A stretch of 53,271 nucleotides of DNA from Opitutales bacterium (GTDB lineage: Bacteria; Verrucomicrobiota; Verrucomicrobiia; Opitutales; Oceanipulchritudinaceae), in the NCBI GenBank assembly GCA_020831585.1, contig JAFIGE010000013.1:1-53271 (forward strand). The letters are read 5' to 3'. Numbering within the stretch: position 1 is the first letter of the stretch; each line of letters begins with the position of its first letter. This document shows positions 1-7,407 of the stretch, piece by piece. The position numbers and the translations under genes were made by a program. The notes beneath the pieces are model-generated. The model was not told the origin of the DNA. It ran no database searches and saw nothing but the letters and a program-made list of their open reading frames with translations.

Positions 1-166
1 CTACTTCACGGAAGGGGTGGTGATCGGGAGCAAAGCGTATGTGGACCGGTGGTTTGCGGAGAATAGAGGCTGGTTTGGGCGGCGAAAGTCGGGGGCGCGG
101 CCTTGTTCGGGCGCGGAAGATAGAGGCTTGTGGGCTGTGAGCGGAGTTTCCAAAGGACCTTTTTGA
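1..166 (+). CDS. RAYT-type transposase, C-terminal fragment (cut by window start)
   Basis: The frame is open from base 2 to a TGA at 164-166 and gives 54 residues. It contains the segment GVVIGSKAYVDRWF followed by FGRRKSGARP. Known of the family: this 'lGSkaFVe...fg.kR..GARP' tail is typical of REP-associated tyrosine transposases (Y1_Tnp), which act on single-stranded DNA. The catalytic HUH and tyrosine motifs would lie upstream of the window. The tail differs from that of the complete RAYT at 13499-14500, so it is a separate family member. It converges on the minus-strand gene that ends at 173, leaving only 6 bases between them. Whether the upstream part is intact cannot be seen. Confidence 0.7.
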   Translation, partial: YFTEGVVIGSKAYVDRWFAENRGWFGRRKSGARPCSGAEDRGLWAVSGVSKGPF

Positions 167-172
167 GGACGA

Positions 173-625
173 TCACCCGTCGTAACTGTAGGTCTCGAGC
201 ATGGTCTGCACGGTGGCGGGCAGGTTCGTGAGGCCGGGCGCGCTGTAGACGGAGGCGTCGCAACATTCGAGATAACCAAGCGCGCTTTCGATTTGCGTGT
301 GGCGCCCGTTCAGGCGCAGCCATTGACGGAAAATCGAGAGGGCTTCCAGCCAATCCGCGAGGGGATGGACCGATTCGTCGGCACAGTGGATGAGCATGTC
401 GGCCCTCGCGCGGGTTCGTTCTCCTTTGCCGAGAAAAGCCGCGAGATCCTCAAGGTGGCGCGGCAGGCGGGCTTCCCTGGCTAAGAGGGTCTCTCTTTCG
501 GATGCGAGGTTACTGGCGTGCAGATGTTTTAGCGCGGTGGTCCAGAGCTGCGCGCTGGACGGGGAACCAGCAGCCCTTCGATTGACCATCTCCGACAAAT
601 GGGCAGGGAGCGTTGCAGGGGACAT
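173..625 (-). CDS. hypothetical protein, 150 aa
   Basis: This frame starts at ATG 623-625 and encodes 150 residues. It begins 7 bases after the stop of the metallo-beta-lactamase gene and is probably co-transcribed with it. The product is soluble and probably mostly helical, rich in Ala, Leu and Arg, with no signal peptide or membrane segment. One Cys pair (ECCD) lies near the C terminus. I recognise no family. Support for a real gene comes from its position in a tight operon and from having no better overlapping frame. Its role is unknown. Confidence 0.55.
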   Translation of the reverse strand: MSPATLPAHLSEMVNRRAAGSPSSAQLWTTALKHLHASNLASERETLLAREARLPRHLEDLAAFLGKGERTRARADMLIHCADESVHPLADWLEALSIFRQWLRLNGRHTQIESALGYLECCDASVYSAPGLTNLPATVQTMLETYSYDG

Positions 626-632
626 GGCCGAT

Positions 633-2039
633 CTAGAAGTTCAATAGGGGGTGATCGCCTTCTTCCGGGACGGTGACATCCCATTGGAATTGCTTGCGGA
701 TGTGGTGGGCAAGTTCAGCGGCTGCTTCGGGTTGCCCGTGGACAAGAAAAACGCGCTCGGGCGCGCGGTTGAAGCCGAGCAACCAAGCCATGATTTCCTC
801 ATAATCCGCGTGCCCGGAAAATCCCTCAATGCGTTCAATCTGCGCGCGGATGGGCACTTCCTGACCGTGGATTTTCACGTGAGGGCGTCCTTCGAGAATA
901 ATAGTGCGTCCGCGCGTGCCCTCGGCTTGGAACCCTATGAAAAGAATGGTGTGCTGCGGGTGCGGCAGACGGTGTGCCAGGTGGTGGAGGACTCGTCCGC
1001 CCGTGGCCATCCCACTGGCTGAAATGATGATGGCGCGCTTTCCGATGTCGTGCAGGGCGATGGAGTCTTCCCGCGACACACTTAACCGCAGGTTGCGCGG
1101 TCGGAAGAGGTCGACGCCGCGCAGGTGCAGACGCCGGCAGCGGAGATTGAGGTCCGCAACATGGCGGCGGTGGACGCGAAGGGCTTCCTGTGCCATGGGC
1201 GAATCGAGGTAAATGTCCACGGGCTCGATGAGGCCGTCTTCTTCAAGGGTGCGCAGGAGGAACAGGAGGGTCTGCGCGCGCCCGACGGCGAATGCCGGAA
1301 CGACCAGGACCCCGTCTCGCGCCATGGCCTCGTTGACAACCCGCGCGAGATCGAGGAGTAGGTCGGTTTCCGCGTGGAGGCGATTTCCGTAGGTCGATTC
1401 GAGGACGAGATAATCGACGTTGTAGGGTTGGGTGGGGGTGCGGAGAACGGCATCAAGGGGTCGCCCTAAATCTCCCGAGAAGACGAGTTTGCGCGGTCCG
1501 CCGAGGAGGTTGGATTTCAAGTCGAGGATGGCGGAGCCGAGGATGTGGCCGGCGTCGGTGTATTTTGCGCGAAAGGCATCGGCCGGCCGGAAATGCTCGC
1601 CGTAGGCAACCGGTTGAAGGAGGGGCAGGGTGGCTTCCGCATCAGCGCGGGTGAAAAGGGGTTTGGCCGGGTGGTGTTTGGAGTAGCCCCTTTTGTTTGC
1701 CCAGCGCGCCTCTTCCTCTTGGAGGTGCCCGGTGTCGGGGAGGAGGATTCGGGCGAGGTCGGCGGTCGCATCGGTGCACCAGATGGGGCCTTCGTAGCCA
1801 TCGGCGCGGAGCCTGGGCAAGAACCCCGTGTGGTCGATGTGGGCGTGCGTGAGGAGGATGCCATCCAAATCCGCCACGGATACGGGAAAGGGTTCCCAGT
1901 TCTTGAGGCGCAGCCGTTTGGGGCCCTGGAAGAGACCGCAATCAATGAGGAACCGGCGGTTGGCCGTCTCCAGGAGGAACCGGGATCCGGTTACGGTACC
2001 GGCGGCCCCGAGGAAAGTGAGACGGGAGGTGTGAGACAT
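633..2039 (-). CDS. MBL-fold beta-CASP metallo-hydrolase (RNA-processing type)
   Basis: The 468-residue product has the metallo-beta-lactamase signature LTHAHIDHTG near residue 65, supplying the HxHxDH zinc ligands. It also has a later Asp ligand in FSGDLGR, and the beta-CASP features GFQAEGTRGR, GFSGHADYEEI and VFLVHGQPEA near the C terminus. These place it with the CPSF73-like/YSH1 group of RNA nucleases, which cut or trim RNA with two zinc ions. It has no signal peptide, so it should act in the cytoplasm. All catalytic motifs are present and the length is normal for the group. A 150-residue gene follows 7 bases downstream. Substrate and exact function (RNA nuclease or another hydrolase) cannot be read from the sequence. 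Confidence 0.9.
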   Translation of the reverse strand: MSHTSRLTFLGAAGTVTGSRFLLETANRRFLIDCGLFQGPKRLRLKNWEPFPVSVADLDGILLTHAHIDHTGFLPRLRADGYEGPIWCTDATADLARILLPDTGHLQEEEARWANKRGYSKHHPAKPLFTRADAEATLPLLQPVAYGEHFRPADAFRAKYTDAGHILGSAILDLKSNLLGGPRKLVFSGDLGRPLDAVLRTPTQPYNVDYLVLESTYGNRLHAETDLLLDLARVVNEAMARDGVLVVPAFAVGRAQTLLFLLRTLEEDGLIEPVDIYLDSPMAQEALRVHRRHVADLNLRCRRLHLRGVDLFRPRNLRLSVSREDSIALHDIGKRAIIISASGMATGGRVLHHLAHRLPHPQHTILFIGFQAEGTRGRTIILEGRPHVKIHGQEVPIRAQIERIEGFSGHADYEEIMAWLLGFNRAPERVFLVHGQPEAAAELAHHIRKQFQWDVTVPEEGDHPLLNF

Positions 2040-2193
2040 GTCAAATTAGCGGGTAACGGTTCGGGGGAAGGGGTTAACATGGGTAGTGAAAGAACACCCC
2101 TCCGTTCACTTAGGACAATGGAGTCCGGGAAGGCCAGGTGGCAATACCAAAAGGGGCGTTGCATCCGGTCAACGGCGGGGCAGATTTGTGCGG

Positions 2194-2973
2194 ATGGGAT
2201 GGTGGCCCTGGAAGAGCAAAACGCGGTTGAGAGAGGCGCGGTTGGCGACGTTTCAGCCGATCTGGCGTGATTGGCTGGGGCGGCACTTCCCCGCGTTCAC
2301 GCGCATGCCTCCCGACCTGCGGGCGGATCTGGAAAAGCGGACGCTCGAATTTCTGCGCGAGAAGCGCTTCGAGGGCTGTGGCGGGTTGGAGCTTTCCGAC
2401 GAAATGATCATCGCGGTGGCGGGGACGGCTTCCGCGCTCCTGGCGCGGCGGCCGGGTCCGGTGTTTCCGGAGCTGTTTTCCGTGTTGCTTTATCCCAGTG
2501 TCTTCCGCGCTCATCAGCGGGAGGAAACGGATAGCGGACTCGTGCACGATAAACGGGTTCCTTTGCTCGGCGAGTCTTGGGAGACAGGCACGCTCATTCT
2601 CGCCTGGGATGCGGTCTGCGCGGGCGGGGCAAACCGTGTTCCTGGGCAAAACATCGTCCTCCATGAGTTTGCTCATCAACTGGACCTGGAAGACGGAGCG
2701 GATGACGGCGCGCCGGGTCTGGAAACGGCGGGTGACCGCCAGACGTGGGTGCGGGTCTTTGGCGAGGCTTACCGGGAGCGGCGGCGTATGCGCCTGATGG
2801 GCTACCGGTGCGTGCTCGATGACTATGCGGCAACCCACCCGGCGGAGTTTTTCGCCGTCTCCACGGAGGTGTTTTTCGAGCGGCCCGTGGCTTTGCGAAA
2901 GACCTTTCCTTCGCTCTACCATGAATTGACCCGCTATTTCCGTTTGGACCCGGTCGGTTGGGAGAGTGTGTAA
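2194..2973 (+). CDS. mtfA: MtfA-like zinc-dependent peptidase (M90 family)
   Basis: The product is 259 residues. The zinc-binding motif HEFAHQLD lies at about 157-164 (HExxH), followed by conserved acidic residues. A later segment, ATHPAEFFAVSTEVFFE, matches the family's conserved C-terminal half with its third zinc ligand (Glu). In enterobacteria MtfA binds the glucose-PTS repressor Mlc and has aminopeptidase activity; no Mlc homologue is seen here, so only the peptidase fold can be claimed. The frame is open upstream to 2086, but the ATG at 2194 gives the short basic N terminus (GWWPWKSKTRLR) normal for the family and was chosen. The gene is divergent from the metallo-hydrolase upstream. 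Confidence 0.88.
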   Translation: MGWWPWKSKTRLREARLATFQPIWRDWLGRHFPAFTRMPPDLRADLEKRTLEFLREKRFEGCGGLELSDEMIIAVAGTASALLARRPGPVFPELFSVLLYPSVFRAHQREETDSGLVHDKRVPLLGESWETGTLILAWDAVCAGGANRVPGQNIVLHEFAHQLDLEDGADDGAPGLETAGDRQTWVRVFGEAYRERRRMRLMGYRCVLDDYAATHPAEFFAVSTEVFFERPVALRKTFPSLYHELTRYFRLDPVGWESV

Positions 2974-3033
2974 ACCACCCGGAAACGATTTCGTTTTCGC
3001 CGGGCAAAGCCCGTCCTCCCGCCCATCGATCTC

Positions 3034-3348
3034 TCACGGCTTTCGCCTTGGGGGCTGCTTTGAAGTGTGGTGTGCGGCAAGAAAGACACCCACGGTGATG
3101 CCACCCATCAGCAACCCCACCCACATCGCCGGAATGAATGCGCCGCTGGCGGGCGAGTCGGGCGGAGAGGTGATGCGGAAGATGCCGTAAAGAATCGGAG
3201 GCAGGACGAGGGTGAAGGCCAGGGTACCCCAACCGGCCCGGGTGTAGCCGCCGCGTGTGCTCTCCGAAAACATGAGCCGGGCGAGGAAATAGGCGATCGC
3301 TGCTGCGAGCAGCCCCATGAAGAAGAAGAGGAAAATGAAAACCGTCAC
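3034..3348 (-). CDS. small membrane protein, 104 aa
   Basis: The product has three likely membrane segments: residues 2-23 (very rich in Phe, Leu and Ala), about 40-58 (TLAFTLVLPPILYGIF) and about 72-92 (AMWVGLLMGGITVGVFLA). It ends in a basic tail (KQPPRRKP). The start codon used is GTG at 3346-3348; an ATG ten codons later would cut into the first helix. No Shine-Dalgarno sequence is clear for either. It resembles no named family I can identify. It is convergent with the MtfA-like gene and is followed upstream by about 240 bases without a gene. Function is unknown. Confidence 0.6.
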   Translation of the reverse strand: MTVFIFLFFFMGLLAAAIAYFLARLMFSESTRGGYTRAGWGTLAFTLVLPPILYGIFRITSPPDSPASGAFIPAMWVGLLMGGITVGVFLAAHHTSKQPPRRKP

Positions 3349-3589
3349 AGAGACAGATCATGGATGCCTCTATGTCTTTGCCAAGCCGCCAATCCGAGTT
3401 TCGGCAGGCGAACTTCCCGCATCGGGAGATCAAGTGGTAGATCACCGCATAGCTTATATCTCTCGCCTCCAAGTGAACCTGCGACCCAGGCGTAGCAGCT
3501 CCGGTTTTTGTCAATTTAAAGCGACGTCGTAATTTTGAAAAATTGGAGAATGGAGGGAATGGCAGGGGGTAGAGTGGGGTGTTTCCTAT

Positions 3590-4909
3590 TTAAGGTTCGG
3601 TCGGGGACGATATCTCTGGGGGTAAAGCAGCGCGAGCGGCGGCGATCCGGTCTACCGGCATTCCGAAAAGGGTGGCGAGGAGATGATTGTCGTTTGTTCG
3701 GCGAAGAACAGGCCACAGGGTGTGGGCAAGGGCATCTTGTGCCGGGGAGTTATTTCCGGAAGCGGCTGTTGAGTCCATGACCTCTCGGAGAGTGGATGCA
3801 CGGACATTCTCTTCGGCGGTGTGGAGGATGATCCGTTCGATGCAGGCGGAGAGGTCGCGGAAGTTGCCCGGCCAAAACTGCCCAAGCAGAATCGGCCCGC
3901 AGTCGGGCTGCCAGCTCCACGCCTGTCCGGAGGTTTTTCTGGTCTGTAGGGCGAGGATTTCGCTGGCATAATACAGGACGGCTTCCGGTCGTTCGCGCAA
4001 AGGAGGGAGACGGTAGGGTTTCCAGAATGGGTGAGGAGTCGCACGCACGTGGGTTTTTTCTTCAAAAACCCACCCGATGGGGCCGCGTGCTCCGTGGGCT
4101 ACCCATTTTTCCAAGGCCTGGTGCAAGGCGTTGGCATCGTTGAACCAGCCGACTGGGATCGTGTCGGCAGCTTGGTTGTTTTGGAGAGCATTTTGAAAGG
4201 CATTGGTTGTGCCGTCGAGGTGTTCGGCTTGCCGCCCCCCGAAGCTTGCCTCGGTGAGGAGGGCGTCGAAAAACGGCTCAAAGTCCAAGCCCGCTTCTCC
4301 GGTAAGGGCCTGTATTCCAGTTTTGCGCCAAAGTGCAGCGGCATCGAGGAGCAGGTTCCGCTGGCTAGCCATTTGCAGCGGAAAAAGCAGGTCATGCGGA
4401 GGCGATTCCGGGAAGCGAAGGTCGGCCCCTTGTTCTATCATTTTTATGCGGGTAGCCAATAGCGCGCGCCACTCGTTCCAACGAGCTTTTCGGGAAAGGA
4501 CTTCATCCGGGCCAAAGCCGAGCGATTGGAGGCAGTCAAAGAGCGCTACCCCGCTAACTGGTTTTTGAAGGAAGCGCCGGAGACCCAGATTAGCCATTTT
4601 CAGGAGTTGTGCATCATTGACAAATCCGGAGACAAGGACTGTGGGCAAGGAAAGTCCACGTCGGCGCGCTTTCTCGAAGAATTGCCCTCCGTCCATTGAG
4701 GGCATACGATAATCGAGAAGGAGGACATCAAACCGTTCCATTCCCAGTTGTTTAAGGGCAGTGATGGGACAACTATAGGTTTCCACCAGATAGCCTTTGC
4801 ACTCCAACAAGTCACGGAGCACATCGGCCACGCATTCTTCATTTTCGACGACGATGACGCGAATGGGTGAGAGGGGGATACCCGGCAGTGGATCAGGCGA
4901 AGAACTCAT
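3590..4909 (-). CDS. receiver plus eroded NtrC-type AAA+ protein, copy A
   Basis: The 439-residue product has the outline of an NtrC-family regulator. Residues about 15-135 form a receiver: phospho-acceptor Asp in LLLDYRMPSMDG, Ser in VLVSGF and Lys in RFLQKP are all present, but the acidic pair reads E-N instead of D/E-D. The middle follows a sigma54 AAA+ domain but is broken: the Walker A site reads LTGEAGLDFE and lacks the Lys, and no GAFTGA loop is present. The trailing signatures LPPLRER and WPGNFRDLSACIERIIL remain. A short Fis-like tail (LLATLFGMPVDRIAAARAAL) may be a vestigial HTH. It probably cannot hydrolyse ATP or activate sigma54 and more likely works as a phosphorylation-dependent partner. 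Its ATG overlaps the stop of the gene before it by one base (TGATG), implying translational coupling. It is a paralogue of 7408-8718. Confidence 0.85.
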   Translation of the reverse strand: MSSSPDPLPGIPLSPIRVIVVENEECVADVLRDLLECKGYLVETYSCPITALKQLGMERFDVLLLDYRMPSMDGGQFFEKARRRGLSLPTVLVSGFVNDAQLLKMANLGLRRFLQKPVSGVALFDCLQSLGFGPDEVLSRKARWNEWRALLATRIKMIEQGADLRFPESPPHDLLFPLQMASQRNLLLDAAALWRKTGIQALTGEAGLDFEPFFDALLTEASFGGRQAEHLDGTTNAFQNALQNNQAADTIPVGWFNDANALHQALEKWVAHGARGPIGWVFEEKTHVRATPHPFWKPYRLPPLRERPEAVLYYASEILALQTRKTSGQAWSWQPDCGPILLGQFWPGNFRDLSACIERIILHTAEENVRASTLREVMDSTAASGNNSPAQDALAHTLWPVLRRTNDNHLLATLFGMPVDRIAAARAALPPEISSPTEP

Positions 4910-6123
4910 CAGGACGCGGGGAGGGAACGGGAGAAAAACTCAAGAGCGGCTTCGCCGTCGCGCAGGTATGCCGCCGAGCGTGCTTTAGCGGTGCGGATCG
5001 ATTCCAGTAGGTCTGGAAGCAAGCCCGTATGTCGGGCGACCATGCGCAGGGTAGGCTCGTCGATTTCACCCGTTGCAGCCGTTTTTCGGCTAATCCACTG
5101 GGCGAGTGCCTCGATCTCCGTGTGTGTGGGCACGGGGTCTCCAAAAAGATCATCGGGGTAAGGCGGCAAAAGCATTTCCCGTCCGGCCTGGCTTGCGAAC
5201 TGGCGAACACGCCACCGGAGTATTTTGGGGAGGTCTTTGTCGAATTTTTCCGGGGAAGGCAGTTCGAGGGCCGCCTCTTGCAGACGGTTGGCCGTTGAGG
5301 TCTCGAGTCTTCCGGTTTTTGCGAGTTGTGCGGGAGAGACGGCTCCACCGAGGATAACCTGAATTATGCCGTCTCGGTCCATACGAAGGAGCCCCAGCTC
5401 ATGGAGGAGGAATTGGGCGAGCCCATCGGTAAGCCCACCGGGCGAATAGATGGCGACGACCGGAGTGTTCCTCCACTGGCCATGTTGAATGCATTCGAGA
5501 ATGGCTTTCTGGATGGTGGTTTCGTCGCCATCCAGAAAAAAAACAACAGACGAGGGCAGACGGCGTTTCAGCTTCTGCACAAAGAGGCGGAAAATAAGCA
5601 ATGAGGCGCAATGAGCGTAGAGAATGGGAGATATTTTTTCAACACTGAGGACTTGTTTCGCTAAAATTTCCCATCCTTGGCTGGAAAATTGATCTATGCC
5701 CAAGGCAGTCACATTAATGGATTCAAGGGGCTGGCCGCTCTTTTTCGAGGACGGGGGATTTTCAATTTCTTCCAGGTTCTCTTTGACCTTGCGAGTGATT
5801 TCGAGTGGATGGAGCGGACGAACGAAAAAGCCATTCACTTCGTGTCGCAGGAGAAAGCCAATCTCCGTTCGGTTAAAGGTGTTGCCCAAAAAATAAACAA
5901 GTTTTGCGCAGGAGGCTTTTCGGATGCTGGTGAGATCATCTCCTGTGGGGAGTTTGGAGTCAAAAACGGAGAAGATAACGACACTCGGATGAGGGAGGGC
6001 TTTCAATTCCCCGCAAGCGGGAATGCTGTCAAAAACCGTAACCGCAAAACCGTTTTGTGAGAGGAATATTTTCATTCCCTCTCGTTCCGCCGCATCGGAA
6101 GAAATGAACCAAAGATTGTGCAT
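4909..6123 (-). CDS. pseudo-receiver protein with AAA-like remnant, copy A
   Basis: The product is 404 residues, first gene of the two-gene module. The first 120 residues follow a receiver fold but lack its chemistry: the acidic pocket is FISSDAAE, the acceptor position falls in IFSVFDSKLP with no usable Asp context, and the KP motif is RPLHP. The middle contains SSVVFFLDGDETTIQKAILE followed by VVAIYSPGG, which recalls a degenerate Walker B / sensor region of an NtrC-type AAA+ domain; no Walker A is seen. The rest is helical (IEALAQWISRKTAATGEID). There is no signal peptide or DNA-binding motif that I can see. The start is the ATG at 6121-6123, matching the start of the paralogue at 9932; a TTG three codons earlier is the alternative. 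It very likely partners the protein encoded immediately downstream. Function is unknown. Confidence 0.8.
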   Translation of the reverse strand: MHNLWFISSDAAEREGMKIFLSQNGFAVTVFDSIPACGELKALPHPSVVIFSVFDSKLPTGDDLTSIRKASCAKLVYFLGNTFNRTEIGFLLRHEVNGFFVRPLHPLEITRKVKENLEEIENPPSSKKSGQPLESINVTALGIDQFSSQGWEILAKQVLSVEKISPILYAHCASLLIFRLFVQKLKRRLPSSVVFFLDGDETTIQKAILECIQHGQWRNTPVVAIYSPGGLTDGLAQFLLHELGLLRMDRDGIIQVILGGAVSPAQLAKTGRLETSTANRLQEAALELPSPEKFDKDLPKILRWRVRQFASQAGREMLLPPYPDDLFGDPVPTHTEIEALAQWISRKTAATGEIDEPTLRMVARHTGLLPDLLESIRTAKARSAAYLRDGEAALEFFSRSLPAS

Positions 6124-6481
6124 AACAGACAACTAAGCAAGGGCGAGGGGCCTACCGCCACGTCAAAATCACGAATTTGGCCTTGATTTGCGCGAATGCA
6201 AGATAGGAAAAGGGGCTTCGCTGCTTGACCCAATCACCCAGTCCCAGCTCCGGTCGGCAAGCTTCCAACGTGGGGAGAGGTCAAACGGTAACTCTCCCCA
6301 CCCTCATCATTACTTTTCCCTTCCGCCACGTTCGTCCGAGGGTCCGCAGGCAGATGGATATATTTCTCAGGTGCAAGGTTGCTGTTTTTCCGGTGCTTTC
6401 GTCAAGTAAAAATGACGTCGTTGCTTAAACACAAGGCTTGTCCTTGCGAATGGCGGGGGATGTGTATGGGGTGAGGGGGAC
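6124..6481. promoter_or_regulatory. divergent intergenic region with conserved upstream sequence and a strong hairpin
   Basis: This 358-base gap separates module A (minus) from the M23-like gene (plus). Its left 115 bases resemble the region upstream of module B (9933-10035): both carry GCAAGAT(A/T)GGAA and, farther out, GCTTGACCC at similar distances from the start codon. This suggests a shared, duplicated promoter. At 6270-6279 and 6292-6301 lies a perfect 10-bp inverted repeat (GTGGGGAGAG / CTCTCCCCAC) with a 12-base loop. It has no T-run on either strand, so it is not a classical terminator; it could be an operator or an mRNA leader structure. A good ribosome-binding site (GAGGGGG) precedes the ATG at 6482. 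No gene is seen here. Confidence 0.5.
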
Positions 6482-7366
6482 ATGATTGTTGATCTTTCCG
6501 ATACGCTTCTTCCGTTTGAGCTGGACCCTGGCGAGGGGGTGACCGTGGGGTTGCCGGGAGGGGAATCGGTTGAGGTGCGGCTGGTGGAGGCGGGGGCGCG
6601 GATTTTGTTTTCGACTTTGCCGGAAGCGGGGGTGCCTTTCCATAGTGCGCGAACGTTTTATGCGTTTTGGGCGGTTGTGGCGGTGGGGGGCGAGCGCGTG
6701 CGGTTGGAGCGGGAAGTGCCGACTTGGCGGAGTTTCTATGAACCTTGGCAGGTGGGATCTTTGTGTATCTGGCTGGATGCCGTGAAGGAGATTTTTTCGT
6801 TTCTGGAGGATTCAACGGGGGATCTTGCCCCGAGAAAGGCTGCCCGCCTGGTGGTGCACGGGGCCGAAGGGCGGATCTGTCCCGAGCCGGTGCATCCCTG
6901 GTGTCCGGTGCGTTCGGAGGGTTTGCGGATCGGCGATTGTTACGCAGGGGAAAACTGCTGGTTGGGGCCTTATCACGGAGCGGTCGCGCACGGAGGTTTG
7001 GATGTTAATCATCGACCGGGGACGCCGCTGACGGCTCCGATCACCATCAGTGACCATTATCTGGTGACGAGTTTGGCGAGGGGTGATGGCAATTCCCGTT
7101 GGTTGGGTCACCGGCGGTGGAGCGATGGCCGCGAATGGATGCTTGAGTGCGAAAACGTCGGGGGGCTTTCGGTGCGAGAGCATACGCCACTGAACGCCGG
7201 TAAGCGATTTGCCCACGGGGCGGGCGTGCACACAGGGTCGCGCGAGCACACCCACTTTTCCTTTTGCATTTTGCGGGATGGGGTGCGCTACCCGGTCGAT
7301 CCGTGGATGCTCTTTTGGCAGGCCAAAAAAGACCAGCAGGGAACCTTGTCTCAGCGACTGCGATGA
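6482..7366 (+). CDS. M23-like (LytM fold) metallopeptidase without signal peptide
   Basis: The product is 294 residues. The C-terminal half carries a complete set of M23 zinc ligands: HGGLD at 170-174 (HxxxD), followed by RPGTPLTAPI typical of the LytM fold, and HTH at 256-258. M23 enzymes usually cut peptidoglycan cross-bridges. Here the N terminus (MIVDLSDTLLPFELDPGEG) is not a signal peptide and no membrane segment is present, so the protein appears cytoplasmic or exported by an unusual route. Residues 1-140 form a domain I do not recognise. The start has a clear ribosome-binding site. The gene sits between the two copies of the pseudo-receiver module, divergent from copy A and convergent with copy B, so it may belong to the same system. 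A cytoplasmic non-peptidoglycan substrate is possible. Confidence 0.75.
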   Translation: MIVDLSDTLLPFELDPGEGVTVGLPGGESVEVRLVEAGARILFSTLPEAGVPFHSARTFYAFWAVVAVGGERVRLEREVPTWRSFYEPWQVGSLCIWLDAVKEIFSFLEDSTGDLAPRKAARLVVHGAEGRICPEPVHPWCPVRSEGLRIGDCYAGENCWLGPYHGAVAHGGLDVNHRPGTPLTAPITISDHYLVTSLARGDGNSRWLGHRRWSDGREWMLECENVGGLSVREHTPLNAGKRFAHGAGVHTGSREHTHFSFCILRDGVRYPVDPWMLFWQAKKDQQGTLSQRLR

Positions 7367-7407
7367 GGGTTTTTTGCGCAGTTGTGGGAGCCCCCACTTT
7401 GTTGCGT

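Noticed and set aside
2594-3514. A 306-codon minus-strand frame covering the MtfA-like and small membrane protein genes.
   Set aside because: It is Arg/Pro-rich without domains and overlaps the HExxH-containing gene.
6150-6215. Possible sigma54 -24/-12 promoter (CTTGCA) upstream of module A, suggested by the NtrC-like genes.
   Set aside because: The GG of the -24 element is missing at the required distance in both module flanks.
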